Assembly: GCF_000304475.1 (NCBI RefSeq)
Contig: NC_018944.1
Span: 186,001 to 250,000 of the forward strand
DNA length: 64,000 nucleotides
Source: Kazachstania africana CBS 2517
Taxonomy: Eukaryota; Ascomycota; Saccharomycetes; Saccharomycetales; Saccharomycetaceae
Direction: 5' to 3'
Shown: positions 19,919 through 30,491 of the stretch, piece after piece
Layout of the letters: each line of letters starts with the position of its first letter
Position numbering within the stretch: position 1 is the first letter of the stretch
The notes under the pieces: model-generated
Databases searched by the model: none
What the model was told of the DNA's origin: nothing
The model's input: only the letters and a program-made list of their open reading frames with translations
Position numbers and translations under genes: made by a program

Positions 19919-20536
19919 CTACATAGTATCGAAAACAGCGTTGTTGACAAAATAGTCAGCCAATTCTGTAGTATAATGAAACTTAGGATGGTTGTCTGGC
20001 AGTCTGATCAGTAGATGCACGTGCGAAATCGCTTTAATACTCTGCAAAGAGACATAGTTGATGAACCACGCGTAGTCTCTTTCCTTTTCCATGTCGAACT
20101 TCACATTGAGTGTCTTAGCAAAGAATTCATCTATCTTTTCAGTCATGGTCTCATCTTTCTCATCACCTTGCATGTAGATGGGCAGCTTGATCTTGGACCA
20201 TACTAATAGATGCACCACGCGAGGTTCAAACTTGTAGGGGAAATCATTCACCGTGACTTTGTAATAGTCTTCCTTGGAAAATGAATGTTGGATCTTATCG
20301 TCATTCGTGGGGTATTTAACGTTATTTAACTCATCCAGCTCATTCTGTTTCCAATCTAGTTTCTTCAGCACGTAATCATGCATCGACAGCTTCAATACAT
20401 CTCTTACATAATCCTTATGTTTATGGTACTTTGCTGTTTCTGATTGCGATCTCCTCAAAGTAGGTAATTCTCCAGTGTGGATGTAGTGTTTGATCTCTGT
20501 CCAGGAAAGGATATTGTCTTCAGTCATTGCAGTCAT
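19919..20536 (-). CDS. YPL067C: Conserved protein of unknown function, YPL067C family (DUF3605-like)
   Basis: The 205-residue protein lies between YPL068C and RGL1, the place of YPL067C (198 residues). It appears to be a single compact domain: an N-terminal helix (SWTEIKHYIHTGELPTLRRS), then KFEPRVVHLLVWSKIKLP and a C-terminal segment AISHVHLLIRLPD. The conserved W, H and R residues in these segments are what I associate with the fungal DUF3605 family. A second ATG three codons downstream (20527) is also possible. It has no signal peptide or membrane segment. Function is unknown. Confidence 0.82.
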   Translation of the reverse strand: MTAMTEDNILSWTEIKHYIHTGELPTLRRSQSETAKYHKHKDYVRDVLKLSMHDYVLKKLDWKQNELDELNNVKYPTNDDKIQHSFSKEDYYKVTVNDFPYKFEPRVVHLLVWSKIKLPIYMQGDEKDETMTEKIDEFFAKTLNVKFDMEKERDYAWFINYVSLQSIKAISHVHLLIRLPDNHPKFHYTTELADYFVNNAVFDTM

Positions 20537-20743
20537 CTGGTGCTTGTCGAAGGGGGGTCCCTGCCTGTTACACTTCTTTTAACGTTTCGCAAGAGAGGCT
20601 GTCTTATATAATAACGGTCAAGATATTTTTAGAAGTGAGCCTTACGGATCACTGTGCTCCTAAACAAACAAACTACACAAAACAAAAGCGCCTAGCCCCA
20701 CAGTGTGAAATCATACTTTGATAGACCCTTGACTATTTTTAGT

Positions 20744-22162
20744 ATGGGTAGTGGTACGTTTCCTGTCATATCGCTGAAACCAAGTTACAATTCTGTCATT
20801 AGAGGTTGTCCTGGTATTCCTGATACTTTACCAAGAATGGAATGTCAATTGCAGGTGAAATCGAACAATGGTAAACCGATCAATGTCTCTAAAATAGAAA
20901 TTGTGTTGAAAACGGTAGAGAACATCCATAACTATAGTATCCCCATGAATGGGAGTACTGGACACGGCTCTTTAATTGATGCTTCCAGTGCTAAATTGAT
21001 GATTTCGAAGAAGGCAAAGAACAAATTCGAGCACGTCTCGACACATTACAAGAAAAACATAATGCTCAATAACAAGAATAAGGAATTGCTAGGTCTGGAT
21101 ATCCCTCTGACTATAGCTCTTCCCAATAATATCAAAGAGACTAATTATAACAGAAGTTTCGGTAGTACGGTGACCGTATTTGAATGTAGTGTGCATTATG
21201 ACGATAACAATCACATTAAGTCGTTTAATCAGATTGTTAATGTTGAGAAATTCAATTATCTGTTGCTACTGGTCAAGGATTCAATCAAGCCCATAGAAAA
21301 GACAACTTTTTCTATGGATAAGAAGTTCAAGATTAGTTACAAGATAAAAAATCCTGTACTCTCCACACATGATACATTGCACCTTTCATTACAGTGTAAG
21401 TTGAATGATCCTTACACTGCTCATGACACAACTCTTTTCAAAAATAAGAAAAAATTGAGGTTAAAGAAAGTTATAATTGATTTGAGAGAAATTGTACAAG
21501 TTCATGATCTTTCTAACACAGAGGACCCAATTGATTACATTGTTGGAAGTAAAGAAAACATACTGCAAAGTTATGTAAGGGAAGTCAATGAGATGGTTTC
21601 ATTAAACGAAATCAGCATGGATTTTGCCTTGAAAATACTGACAAAAGATCCCAATTATGACAACTTCACTAGAAGTAATCGTGACATCTCAACAAATTCG
21701 AACAGCCGACGCAGTTCAAGCAATAAAATTGAGACGACTCTCCTAACGAACAAGAACAACAATATACCGATTGAGTATCATACTTCTACGACCACCGCAG
21801 GTAGGCTGTTTTCCATTCTACATGGTATTACAATAAAATTCAAATTTAGTGGTTCAAATAAAAATTTTGAAATTACAGATAATAATGTAACAATTTTAAA
21901 CTATTCTAAATCGAACTTGAGACAGATAAGAAATTTCATTGTAGAAGAGAAGAAGACAGCTGCATTTGCTCAAAAATTCTACAATAATTTTGGTGGAATC
22001 AGAGTGAAACAGAAATCTGCAAGCTCAACGAACAATACAATATTAGAATATCCAGCTTTACCGCCTGTGATTCATTATAATGACAAGGAGACGCTTGAGA
22101 AATTCCATATTGAATATAATTCTTCATATAAGCCCCCACAGCGTATTCCAATTATCGAATGA
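20744..22162 (+). CDS. RGL1: Rgl1, regulator of Rho1 signalling
   Basis: From the first ATG (20744) the protein has 472 residues, close to yeast Rgl1 (479); the open frame extends upstream only from a GTG. The N-terminal segment LKPSYNSVIRGCPGIPDTLPRMECQLQVKSNNGKPINV is conserved with YPL066W as I know it. Alternating hydrophobic strands follow (KIEIVLKTVENI, DIPLTIALP, FECSVHY), suggesting an arrestin-like beta fold. A Ser/Asn-rich insert lies at about 315-345. In S. cerevisiae Rgl1 has been described as a Rho1 regulator at growth sites. It is divergent from YPL067C over a 207-base promoter. Confidence 0.87.
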   Translation: MGSGTFPVISLKPSYNSVIRGCPGIPDTLPRMECQLQVKSNNGKPINVSKIEIVLKTVENIHNYSIPMNGSTGHGSLIDASSAKLMISKKAKNKFEHVSTHYKKNIMLNNKNKELLGLDIPLTIALPNNIKETNYNRSFGSTVTVFECSVHYDDNNHIKSFNQIVNVEKFNYLLLLVKDSIKPIEKTTFSMDKKFKISYKIKNPVLSTHDTLHLSLQCKLNDPYTAHDTTLFKNKKKLRLKKVIIDLREIVQVHDLSNTEDPIDYIVGSKENILQSYVREVNEMVSLNEISMDFALKILTKDPNYDNFTRSNRDISTNSNSRRSSSNKIETTLLTNKNNNIPIEYHTSTTTAGRLFSILHGITIKFKFSGSNKNFEITDNNVTILNYSKSNLRQIRNFIVEEKKTAAFAQKFYNNFGGIRVKQKSASSTNNTILEYPALPPVIHYNDKETLEKFHIEYNSSYKPPQRIPIIE

Positions 22163-22324
22163 CGTTGGTTGTACTATATAGACTTTTTATTCGCATAGAT
22201 TTATCTTTCTATGATTGTATTGAGTACATTAGCTTATTTAGTTCTTCCCGGATAATAATGCAAAAAAATGTAAAGGTATCTTTGCTCATACAGTAAAAAG
22301 CTAATATAAAAGGGTCATGAATCA

Positions 22325-23044
22325 ATGTCTGGCAAGGCTCCCATAAATTACTATAGTTCACAGAACAGCACGAGGAATTTCTCCTCGAAATTATACCAGG
22401 AAGTCCCATTATTTGATCCTTTAGGTACAACAAATCAAGAAAAGGAGACAGTTGAGATGTTATCTGAGATTTACTCCATTATAATAACGTTAGACCAAGT
22501 TGAAAAGTCTTTTTTGAAGGATTCCATAACAGCTGATCAGTATACAAATGTGGTGAACAAGTTATTAGCTCAATATAAGACGTATCTGTCAAATGAATCA
22601 GTGCAAGATGAGTTTGTAGACCCGGATTCCTTTAAGAAAAAGTATAATATAGTGGCATCCAATGCAATTACAAGATTGGAAAGGGGCATTCCAGTGACAG
22701 TAGAACATGCTACCCAACCTTCAAGTACAAATAACAACACGACATCTGCTAATTTCAATGCGAAAGATGTTGCAGAGGCAACTGGTAATTTCATTACGGT
22801 GATGGATGCATTGAAGTTGAATTATAAGGCTAAGGATCAGTTACATCCATTGATGGCAGACTTACTGCTCAGTATAAATAAAGTAGACGTGAAAAAAGAT
22901 TTTGAATATAGAGATAAACTGGTTAGTTGGATTATTAATATTAATAAACTGGGTATTAATGATGAATTAAATGATGATGAAATCAGAGAATTATTATTTG
23001 ATTTAGATATGGCATATAAAAATTTTTATACTTTATTAGAATAG
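22325..23044 (+). CDS. VPS28: ESCRT-I subunit Vps28
   Basis: The 239-residue protein has the length of yeast Vps28 (242). ESCRT-I (Vps23, Vps28, Vps37, Mvb12) sorts ubiquitylated membrane proteins into multivesicular bodies. The N-terminal half (NQEKETVEMLSEIYSIIITL, then ITADQYTNVVNKLLAQYKTY) forms the headpiece that binds Vps23 and Vps37. The C-terminal helical domain (FITVMDALKLNYKAKDQLHP to LFDLDMAYKNFYTLLE) is the part that recruits ESCRT-II and ends as in the family. It is convergent with CWC27, with only 13 bases between the stop codons. Confidence 0.95.
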   Translation: MSGKAPINYYSSQNSTRNFSSKLYQEVPLFDPLGTTNQEKETVEMLSEIYSIIITLDQVEKSFLKDSITADQYTNVVNKLLAQYKTYLSNESVQDEFVDPDSFKKKYNIVASNAITRLERGIPVTVEHATQPSSTNNNTTSANFNAKDVAEATGNFITVMDALKLNYKAKDQLHPLMADLLLSINKVDVKKDFEYRDKLVSWIININKLGINDELNDDEIRELLFDLDMAYKNFYTLLE

Positions 23045-23057
23045 ATAGCATACGATT

Positions 23058-23915
23058 CTACTTGGATAAAAAGTCTTTCCCTTTTATTTTGGCCTTAAAT
23101 GCTTCTAGCATCTTTAAAGTTTCCTTCTCTCTATCTGTCTTTCGCTTTTCTACTATGCCTTCTTCACCAGTAGATTTCTCTTCGCTAGGATACTTTTTAT
23201 TAGAAACATCACTTTCTTCTTCTTCTTCTTCTTCTTCTTCTTCTTCTTCTTCTTCCACTGCTTCTATGTGAGCGTTATCGTCTTTGAATTTTATCAAAGG
23301 AGACACTTTCATTGCGACAATGTCTTCCACAATGTCGTCATCGTCATCATCGTCGTAGGACAACCGTACTCTTTTCCCTTTCTTCTTAGCAGGTTCCTGG
23401 AGAGATCCTACTTTATCATTTGTACGTTTACTCGTCGATATATCATCAAAATATGGAATTGTCACCTCTGTAGACTCTATCACTGCAGGGTACAAGAATT
23501 TCGACTGCTCATCTTCATCTAATTCCCCCTTCAGAATGTCTCTGAAAGTGTAGATAGAGTCACCAACAATTTTTCCAAAGATACTAACGTGTTCCAAATC
23601 AGAGACAGCCACCCATTCATTTGTGGTTATGAACCAAGTATTACTTTTGAAATTCCACGCTACTATACCATCTTTTGAGAAACTTAACCTTGGGTTATAT
23701 TCCCTGGAGCGTTTTTTATCCGTAAAATACCCGCATACCTCGACATAACGATCTTTCTGATAATTGTTCAAGTGGCAACCATTGTATTTGTTGCCGTTAC
23801 AGTCCTCGATGAACATCCTCGCCAAACGGGGACATTCCTTCGCCCACAGTTCGATATCCAGTCTACCTTTCGTGGTATACACAATACATTTAGCACTTGT
23901 AGCAGGTTCGAGCAT
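23058..23915 (-). CDS. CWC27: Spliceosome-associated cyclophilin-like protein Cwc27
   Basis: The 285-residue protein has an N-terminal cyclophilin-type domain (about 8-165): VYTTKGRLDIELWAKECPRL and KYNGCHLNNYQKDRYVEVCG. The usual proline-isomerase residues are not well preserved, so it is probably inactive, as in S. cerevisiae. The C-terminal half is very acidic, with runs of Asp (about 188-194) and Glu (about 219-232) made of GAT/GAC and GAA repeats, and ends in a Lys-rich helix (MLEAFKAKIKGKDFL). Cwc27 associates with the Cef1 splicing complex. It is divergent from TIM50, with a Reb1-type site between them. Confidence 0.92.
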   Translation of the reverse strand: MLEPATSAKCIVYTTKGRLDIELWAKECPRLARMFIEDCNGNKYNGCHLNNYQKDRYVEVCGYFTDKKRSREYNPRLSFSKDGIVAWNFKSNTWFITTNEWVAVSDLEHVSIFGKIVGDSIYTFRDILKGELDEDEQSKFLYPAVIESTEVTIPYFDDISTSKRTNDKVGSLQEPAKKKGKRVRLSYDDDDDDDIVEDIVAMKVSPLIKFKDDNAHIEAVEEEEEEEEEEEEEESDVSNKKYPSEEKSTGEEGIVEKRKTDREKETLKMLEAFKAKIKGKDFLSK

Positions 23916-23998
23916 CCCAACACTCGGAATAACCAGCTTCCAGACGCTCAGATAGTATTCGATGCTTCAACTTTAATAGTGATGATGATGATGCTGTT

Positions 23999-24005
23999 CG
24001 GGTAA
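23999..24005 (-). promoter_or_regulatory. Reb1-type site in the divergent CWC27/TIM50 promoter
   Basis: CGGGTAA on the plus strand is TTACCCG on the minus strand, the Reb1 core. It lies 84 bases before the CWC27 ATG and 120 bases before the TIM50 ATG, in a 209-base divergent promoter, where general regulatory factors usually keep nucleosomes away. Confidence 0.5.
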
Positions 24006-24124
24006 TCTGTCTAATAAAGGTTTTTCCATGTTTTGTTGCAGTGAAAAAAAAAATAATGTAGTGAAGCTTTAGGAAAGCTAAGTCATTGATATACAAAGAT
24101 ATAGAGAGATCAACTGTGCGGTCA

Positions 24125-25471
24125 ATGTTATCAGTGATTAGGGCGTCTACTAGAAGATCAATTCTTCTACCACTTTCCAAGAGGACGTTAAGTTATTCTA
24201 AGCCGCTCCTCCAAGGAAAGAAGAAGAAAGATGTTAAACAATCAAAATCCATATTAAATGATGATCTATTGTTTAAAGCAGGGATGGATGTGGATGCAAA
24301 GCCAGAGGAAACGCATCCTTTGCATGAGAAGAAGACTAAGAAGTATAGAAAGACTACGACTGATATAAAAAGAGAGAGATATTCGAATTGGTTTTATATC
24401 TTTTCATTCTCTGCATTAAGTGGTACAGCCCTGTATATGACGAGAGATTGGGATTCTAACGAATCCGAAGAATGGAAGGCTCAAGTAGCAGATGGTTACA
24501 CCCCAGAATTGATGTATAAGAGATTTAAGATCAGGTTCAATTCGATGTTCACATTTTTCCAAGAACCACCATTCCCAGATCTTTTACCACCACCTCCTCC
24601 AGAACCATATCAAAGGCCATTGACGCTAGTGTTGAGTTTAGAAGATTTGCTTGTGCACTCCGAATGGACACAAAAGAATGGGTGGAGAACCGCCAAGAGA
24701 CCTGGTGTTGATTATTTCTTAGGTTATCTATCACAATATTACGAGATTGTATTATTTTCATCAAATTATATGATGTATAGTGAGAAGATTGCTGAAAAAT
24801 TGGATCCTATACATGCATTTATTTCTTACAATCTTTTTAAAGAGCATTGTGTTTATAAGAAAGGTAAACATATTAAGGATCTCTCTAAATTGAATAGAGA
24901 CGTTAATAAAGTGATTATAATTGATACAGATAAGAACAATTATAAATTACAACCTGAGAATGCTATCCCTATGAAACCATGGAGTGGGACAGCTGATGAT
25001 GAATTAATTAAATTGATTCCATTTTTAGAATATTTGGCAACGCAACAAGTTAATAATGTGAAGCCAATTTTAAATAGTTTCCATGACAGATACAAGCTTT
25101 CTGATGAATTCAATGAAAGAGTAGTTAATTTGAGAAAAAAGTTTCAAGAAGAGAATAAAACGAAGAAGAATAATAATTGGGCTTTGAAATTTTTGGGTGT
25201 CTCTTCCAATTCTAATGCTGGCAAGTTTCCCTTGGATATGATTCGTGAAGAAGGTGAAAAGAATTATGTTAGATTTATGAAGATTATTGAAGAAGAGAAA
25301 GAAAAGATTAGAATCCAACAGGAGCAGATGAAAAATCAAACGTTTACTTTGAAAGATTATGTTGAAGGAAACATACCAACACCGGAAGAGCAAATGCAGA
25401 AGCAATTAGAGCAACAAAAGGAGATTGATGAATTGTACGAAAAGCAGAAACGTGAGGGACAAGAGAAATGA
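24125..25471 (+). CDS. TIM50: TIM23-complex receptor Tim50
   Basis: From the first ATG (24125) the protein has 448 residues (yeast 476); the upstream frame begins only with TTG. Residues 1-30 are a basic presequence ([20 protein letters not shown]). A membrane segment follows near 100-117 ([17 protein letters not shown]). The intermembrane-space part has the FCP1/NIF phosphatase-like fold (about 180-320: [55 protein letters not shown]). The catalytic DxDxT motif is replaced by LEDLL, as expected for a non-enzymatic receptor. It accepts preproteins from the TOM complex. A Glu/Gln-rich helix forms the tail. Confidence 0.96.
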   Translation: MLSVIRASTRRSILLPLSKRTLSYSKPLLQGKKKKDVKQSKSILNDDLLFKAGMDVDAKPEETHPLHEKKTKKYRKTTTDIKRERYSNWFYIFSFSALSGTALYMTRDWDSNESEEWKAQVADGYTPELMYKRFKIRFNSMFTFFQEPPFPDLLPPPPPEPYQRPLTLVLSLEDLLVHSEWTQKNGWRTAKRPGVDYFLGYLSQYYEIVLFSSNYMMYSEKIAEKLDPIHAFISYNLFKEHCVYKKGKHIKDLSKLNRDVNKVIIIDTDKNNYKLQPENAIPMKPWSGTADDELIKLIPFLEYLATQQVNNVKPILNSFHDRYKLSDEFNERVVNLRKKFQEENKTKKNNNWALKFLGVSSNSNAGKFPLDMIREEGEKNYVRFMKIIEEEKEKIRIQQEQMKNQTFTLKDYVEGNIPTPEEQMQKQLEQQKEIDELYEKQKREGQEK

Positions 25472-26678
25472 TGGTGAAGAATACGTCTTTTTTGTAAATA
25501 GATTTGTATATATAGATAGATATTTACCTATTATTAGGTAAAGAAGCTTTACCTCACTAAAAATAGTGCTGAGAACGAACTGGAACAGTGTTTCTGATCG
25601 GTGTTAGTAAATGCTGACTGTCCCTCTGTGATTGCTGTATCGTAAGTAACTCAGTCAGATCGCAGACTTGTACAGATAAGATGAAGATTGACGTATACAC
25701 GAACATACAGACCCGCGTACTACACGCGAGAACACGAAGACGCGTTAGCCATAGAAGTCAAGCAGTTTAGGCTCGAGTTACTCAAAGTGGACATAGACTT
25801 TTGTGCCAAGAACCAATCTTAATATGGAGTAGAGTGGAGCAGGTTGTATGTGATGTGCCTCCAATAAATGGCTATACGCTGTTTTTCTTCGCATGGCCAC
25901 GAACAGTGCGTTCCGCGGAAATGACATGGCCTACATCAAAATTTGGGAAGAAAAAATGTCTCACTGTAGAGGATGAGCAATGTGGCGACTGGCATGGATT
26001 AGCGTCTGTGGGAATGGTGACACTATCTAGCAGTGCAATAATGGAGATTTCCCGATATATATTAACTCCTAAAGTGCAAGTAACAAGCTATCCAATTATA
26101 TCGAGTCTGACAGGAATAAAAGTCTCAATTTCTTGAAGCAGAGGGACTAAGGAGAGCGTGGCTACACAAGAAAAGTCTCAGAATATTTCAGCATACGAGA
26201 GACTGTCCTCGTGCCCACTCCAACGAATAGACAAACTAGCCTCTTCTATTGTATTCGACTATATATAGCACTACACGTTGCCACTCTGCTCCTTGTGCAC
26301 CCCAGAATTTTCCAGTTGTTCCCTCAAAGAAAATGGTCGCAATTTTCTATGCGACGGAGAAAAAGACTCGTAGAGCAACTCAGACCCTCCAAGGGCCATC
26401 TAATCTGCCTTCACGTCTAACTGCAAAAATCGACATCAATTAAAGGAGAAGTGATGCTCCCACTTGCAAGACTAACTGTAACCTTTCTGGTTCTGCACAC
26501 CATCGCCTATGCTAAAAAATTTCATTTTCTAATATACATTACTTTTAGCTATATAATGCCAGTATCTTGTCATCGTATCTTTCATCGACTGGAACCTCAA
26601 ATGTACATACGGTTCCGTAACTGAGTAAAATCAAAAACTGTCTTGGTAGATACTCTTCTCGTACTACTTAAAGTCACA
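25472..26678. other. TIM50-MNN2 intergenic region with a synteny break
   Basis: This 1207-base gap joins the YPL063W-type block to the YBR015C-type gene, so an ancestral rearrangement point lies here relative to S. cerevisiae. A cluster of CG-containing words occurs at 25712-25745 (CCCGCG, ACGCGA, and ACGCGT at 25740-25745). Open frames at 25801-26136 and 26211-26443 lack good start codons or composition. I found no tRNA, LTR or gene relic that would explain the break. Confidence 0.5.
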
Positions 26679-28601
26679 ATGCTACGAATATCAAGAAAAT
26701 TCTCAAGAGTTGCTAAGCTCACAGTATTATTCCTATGCTTACTGACTATTTTCATCGTTACAACGTCTAATTATCAGCAAGACACTCTAGACTCATATAA
26801 GTCCAAAGTTAAAAGCTATTTGAATTATTATACAAATGGTAATATGCCCACAACGCATGTGGCCGAAGAAGAAGAAGAAGAAGAAGAAGAAGAGGTGGCA
26901 CCATCAAGTCAAGAAGCACCTTTGTTTGATAATGACGACGATGATAATAATGATGAACTAGTTGAAGTCCAAGAACAAGTGGAAAAATTCGATACAATTC
27001 AGGAATTCTACGATGAAATCTTTAATGCAATTATCAGTAATTCCCCAACTGAAGAATCAAAGAAAGTTTATGGTAAAGAATGTATCGTAGACACAAGTAT
27101 CGGCGGGAGACCAGGCGATCATAAGGACTGGCATAAATTGACCTACGATAATCTTTCTAAATGTCTACAACTTTCAGATGAAGAGGTCGATATGTTACAC
27201 ACTAAGCACAAAAGTTACGTCAGTGCAATTAATCAGATAGTCGAAGATTCAAAAGAGCTTCTGAATGGCCAGCGTACCAAAAAGAACGGTATAGTAATGG
27301 TGGGCGGTGGTAAATATTCTCTACTGTCGCTACTTTCTGTAATGACAATTAGAAAATTTGGAACTACTCTGCCAGTGGAAGTTTTCATTCCAAGAGATGA
27401 TGAATTGAAAGGTGATTTTCAATCATTTTGTAATGAGTTATTGCCACAATACAATGCAAAATGTATCTTCACATCAAATGTCCTATCAGAGAAGTTGATT
27501 GAAAATTTCCACTTTAATGGCTACCAACACAAATCATTGGCACTCCTTGCATCGTCATTCGATAATATTCTCCTACTCGATTCTGATAATCATCCAATTA
27601 AAAATTTAGATAGTATATTCAAGGCTGAACCTTTCGTTAAAAACGGTATGGTTCTATGGCCAGACTTTTGGAGGCGTACAACTAGTCCAAAATTCTATCA
27701 AATTGCAGGAATTCCAATCAATAAAAATACTCGTGTACGCAATTGTATCGATGATTTGACCCCATTGGAAGTTTATAATAACGAAGAAATAAATATCTAT
27801 GATGTTCCATTCCACGATACAGAAGGTACTTTTCCCGATATGTCTTCCGAATCAGGACAACTACTAATTAATAGAAATAGGCATTTGAAATCTATTCTAT
27901 TGGCTCTATACTATAACTATAATGGTCCAGCTTGGTATTATTCAATTTTCTCACAGGGAGCTGCTGGTGAAGGTGATAAAGAAACTTTTATAGCAGGTGC
28001 GCACTTCTATGGATTGCCTTACTATCAAGTAAAAACCTTCCCAAGTGTTAGCGGTTATCACCAGCCTGGAAATTCTGAGTTCCGTGGTGTGGCCATCTTG
28101 CAACACGATTTAGTTCAAGATTATCAGAGATACCAAGAAGCCTCTATTGGACTCGGGAAGACCTATGAATTTCCAGAGAATGTGACATATGATGAAAATT
28201 ACTCACTAGGCACATTTTATAACAAGTATTTTGATGGTGGTAATAATGAACCCGACGTGAAAGAGGTTGACTTCGCTTTTGTACATGCCAATTTCCCAAA
28301 ATTTGATCCAGTATCCCTGGCGGAAGGTAGCTCCTTCATATTTGAAGGTCAACATTTTAGGTCATTTACAGACCTAACAAAACTGAACGGCTATGATATT
28401 GAATATGAAAACTTTGTCACATTGCATGATTTTGTTTGTGTCAATAGAAAGTACTTCCCTTACATTGAAAAATCCATAAGTAAAGAAGAATACGAGAAAA
28501 TGTGCAGGTACATCTCTGATAGACTACAATTCTTAAGACTTTCTAAGGAGGCCGATCAGAATAACGATGTGAAAATGGTCAACGTGACCAAATATAAGTA
28601 G
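26679..28601 (+). CDS. MNN2: Golgi alpha-1,2-mannosyltransferase, Mnn2/Mnn5 family
   Basis: From the first ATG (26679) the protein has 640 residues. It is a type II membrane protein: a basic N-terminus, then a signal anchor at about 13-31 (LTVLFLCLLTIFIVTTSNY). A stem with a run of ten Glu residues (about 63-72) leads to the catalytic domain. The family signature regions GIVMVGGGKYSLLSLLSVM, LPVEVFIP and ILLLDSDNHPIKN (a DSD metal-binding motif near 324-326) are present. These enzymes add the first (Mnn2) or later (Mnn5) alpha-1,2-mannose branches to N-glycan mannan. I favour MNN2 because its neighbour YPK3 is on the same S. cerevisiae chromosome arm; MNN5 cannot be excluded. Confidence 0.82.
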   Translation: MLRISRKFSRVAKLTVLFLCLLTIFIVTTSNYQQDTLDSYKSKVKSYLNYYTNGNMPTTHVAEEEEEEEEEEVAPSSQEAPLFDNDDDDNNDELVEVQEQVEKFDTIQEFYDEIFNAIISNSPTEESKKVYGKECIVDTSIGGRPGDHKDWHKLTYDNLSKCLQLSDEEVDMLHTKHKSYVSAINQIVEDSKELLNGQRTKKNGIVMVGGGKYSLLSLLSVMTIRKFGTTLPVEVFIPRDDELKGDFQSFCNELLPQYNAKCIFTSNVLSEKLIENFHFNGYQHKSLALLASSFDNILLLDSDNHPIKNLDSIFKAEPFVKNGMVLWPDFWRRTTSPKFYQIAGIPINKNTRVRNCIDDLTPLEVYNNEEINIYDVPFHDTEGTFPDMSSESGQLLINRNRHLKSILLALYYNYNGPAWYYSIFSQGAAGEGDKETFIAGAHFYGLPYYQVKTFPSVSGYHQPGNSEFRGVAILQHDLVQDYQRYQEASIGLGKTYEFPENVTYDENYSLGTFYNKYFDGGNNEPDVKEVDFAFVHANFPKFDPVSLAEGSSFIFEGQHFRSFTDLTKLNGYDIEYENFVTLHDFVCVNRKYFPYIEKSISKEEYEKMCRYISDRLQFLRLSKEADQNNDVKMVNVTKYK

Positions 28602-28743
28602 GCCTGATCAACTAGCCAACTTGTCTTTAAATATCGAACATATTGGCGCTGATTATTTACAATAATATTTGTTGGTCTTGCATAATTATATTTTAAAATT
28701 TTTTAATATCTATAAGTAGCATAATAGGTTTGGAATATTCATA

Positions 28744-30252
28744 TCAGAAATATTTTTCTAAGTAACTACCACTTGCATTATAACTGAACCCCTTGAACAC
28801 ATCGGTAGATTGTTTCTCGATAGGGAGACCTGCTGAAAGATAATCATCTTCATAAGACATTGAAGTGAATTCTATGTCGAAATTTTCAGCCAATTCCCAA
28901 TCTGTGATGACGGGAACGATTGGTCCCACAGTAGTTCTTTGCAAATCTCCGTTCTCTAAAAGCTTCCAATCGATTTTTCTGAATATAAAATGTGACTGGA
29001 ATTTTGTGATGCGTTGTTTACCTGGTTTCTTCTTCTTATTGTTTGGTTGTTTAGTATCATATGGTTTGTCTTCACTCCAGTATTTATCAACATCCCACCT
29101 CTTTGTCTTGTCCTTTTTCAAAAGCCAATTTAACATGTCCTTCATACCATCACTCAAATAAAATGGTATTCTTGGGCCTTGTTTGTCCTTTTGAATTTTA
29201 TTTAAAATGACTTTGTGGTTTGTTCCTGTGTATGGTGGTTTCCCTACTAGCATATCAAACAATAAGCAACCTAAAGAATACCAGTCACAATTTTTGTTGT
29301 AGGGTAGGCCCTGTAAAATTTCGGGAGCTGCATATTCGGGCGTTCCTATAATGGAATGCAATGTATAAATATCCTCAGGAGAATTGAGCTCAGTACTTTC
29401 ATTATCACTAACATTATCGACTGCTTCTTTACTTAAACCAAAATCAGTAAGAACCAGGTGGCCACGTTGGCTAAGAAGACAGTTTTCTGGCTTCAAATCT
29501 CTATAAACAATACCGTTATCATGTAAAAATTTTAAGGCAACACTAATTTCAGCTGCATAAAATGCTACTGTATCTTCATCTAATGTACCTCGCTCTTTCA
29601 AGTGGAAAAAAAGCTCACCTCCAGGGATATACTGTAAAATAAGATAAAGTTTTGAATGGTCATGAAATGAATAAAAAAGTTTGACAACATTTGGATGTTC
29701 CAATTTGGATAAGATTATTCTTTCCGCAAAAGTTCTTTCAATACGCTTTTGTAAAGTTGTAGGATCTTCAGAATCTTCTCTAACTTCTTTTTCGTTGATT
29801 AGTATTTCAGCTTTCTTTAACTGTTTCATAGCATATAATTTATTTGAATGGTGATCTTTCACGAGGACTACTTTACTGTATGCGCCTTTCCCCAGGACTC
29901 TTATAGGTTTGAAATCTTGTATCGATCTCGATATGTTCTTGCCATCATTATCGAAATCGGTTATTTGTATTTTGGAAGCAGATACACTAGCATTTGTGTC
30001 GGTGAAAGTACCGTCGTTATTTGAAATTGAAACTCTTCTTGTATGAATTGGATTCAGAACTGGAAATTTTGCCAGGACAGAAGATCTCCTCCTACCACTT
30101 GTGGAGGTCGACAGTGACTTCAGTTCAAGCCTTGATTGAAAGGTATCTGCTATCGCATGTTCGCTATAGTCCATAATTCTCGACGTTTTTGGAGAACTTG
30201 GTGCGGAAGTCACCGCAAGCTTTTCCAACTCTTCGTCTAATGAGAAGATCAT
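28744..30252 (-). CDS. YPK3: AGC protein kinase Ypk3
   Basis: The 502-residue kinase (yeast 525) has all catalytic motifs: GKGAYSKVVLV (about 121-131), YRDLKPEN (about 246-253), TDFGLSK and the activation-loop segment SIIGTPEYAAPE near 300-311. The C-terminus has the AGC hydrophobic motif FKGFSYN (about 487-493), the site phosphorylated through TORC1. An N-terminal Ser/Thr-rich segment precedes the kinase. Ypk3 is the yeast S6-kinase-like enzyme that phosphorylates ribosomal protein Rps6. Order YPK3-CDS1-RKM3 matches YBR028C-YBR029C-YBR030W. A one-mismatch PAC-like word (GAGATGAGCT, 30426-30435) lies upstream. Confidence 0.93.
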   Translation of the reverse strand: MIFSLDEELEKLAVTSAPSSPKTSRIMDYSEHAIADTFQSRLELKSLSTSTSGRRRSSVLAKFPVLNPIHTRRVSISNNDGTFTDTNASVSASKIQITDFDNDGKNISRSIQDFKPIRVLGKGAYSKVVLVKDHHSNKLYAMKQLKKAEILINEKEVREDSEDPTTLQKRIERTFAERIILSKLEHPNVVKLFYSFHDHSKLYLILQYIPGGELFFHLKERGTLDEDTVAFYAAEISVALKFLHDNGIVYRDLKPENCLLSQRGHLVLTDFGLSKEAVDNVSDNESTELNSPEDIYTLHSIIGTPEYAAPEILQGLPYNKNCDWYSLGCLLFDMLVGKPPYTGTNHKVILNKIQKDKQGPRIPFYLSDGMKDMLNWLLKKDKTKRWDVDKYWSEDKPYDTKQPNNKKKKPGKQRITKFQSHFIFRKIDWKLLENGDLQRTTVGPIVPVITDWELAENFDIEFTSMSYEDDYLSAGLPIEKQSTDVFKGFSYNASGSYLEKYF

Positions 30253-30491
30253 TTATGGATAATGTTGTTGTAAATGATAGCAAAAAAAAAGAAGAATATA
30301 CTCAGGACGTCTGTCGACGGAGAAGCATTCAAAAAGCGTATGGTCTATCAGTGATGATGATGTTAATGACATGTGAATTTTGCTGTTGACTAAAGAGTAA
30401 TTTTTTTTTTTTCATTCAATACAGCGAGATGAGCTTGAAAAATATTGTATGTATTTGATAATGTACATATATATAATACATAGAACGGGTT

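Noticed and set aside
25801..26443. Open frames of 64-111 codons between TIM50 and MNN2
   Set aside because: The longest starts with TTG, they overlap in different frames, and none has a plausible domain or codon use.
26809..26997. Leucine-rich frames opposite Glu-coding runs (also near 10806-11171, 23062-23271, 33217-33462)
   Set aside because: They are antisense shadows of acidic or Lys/Glu-rich coding stretches.
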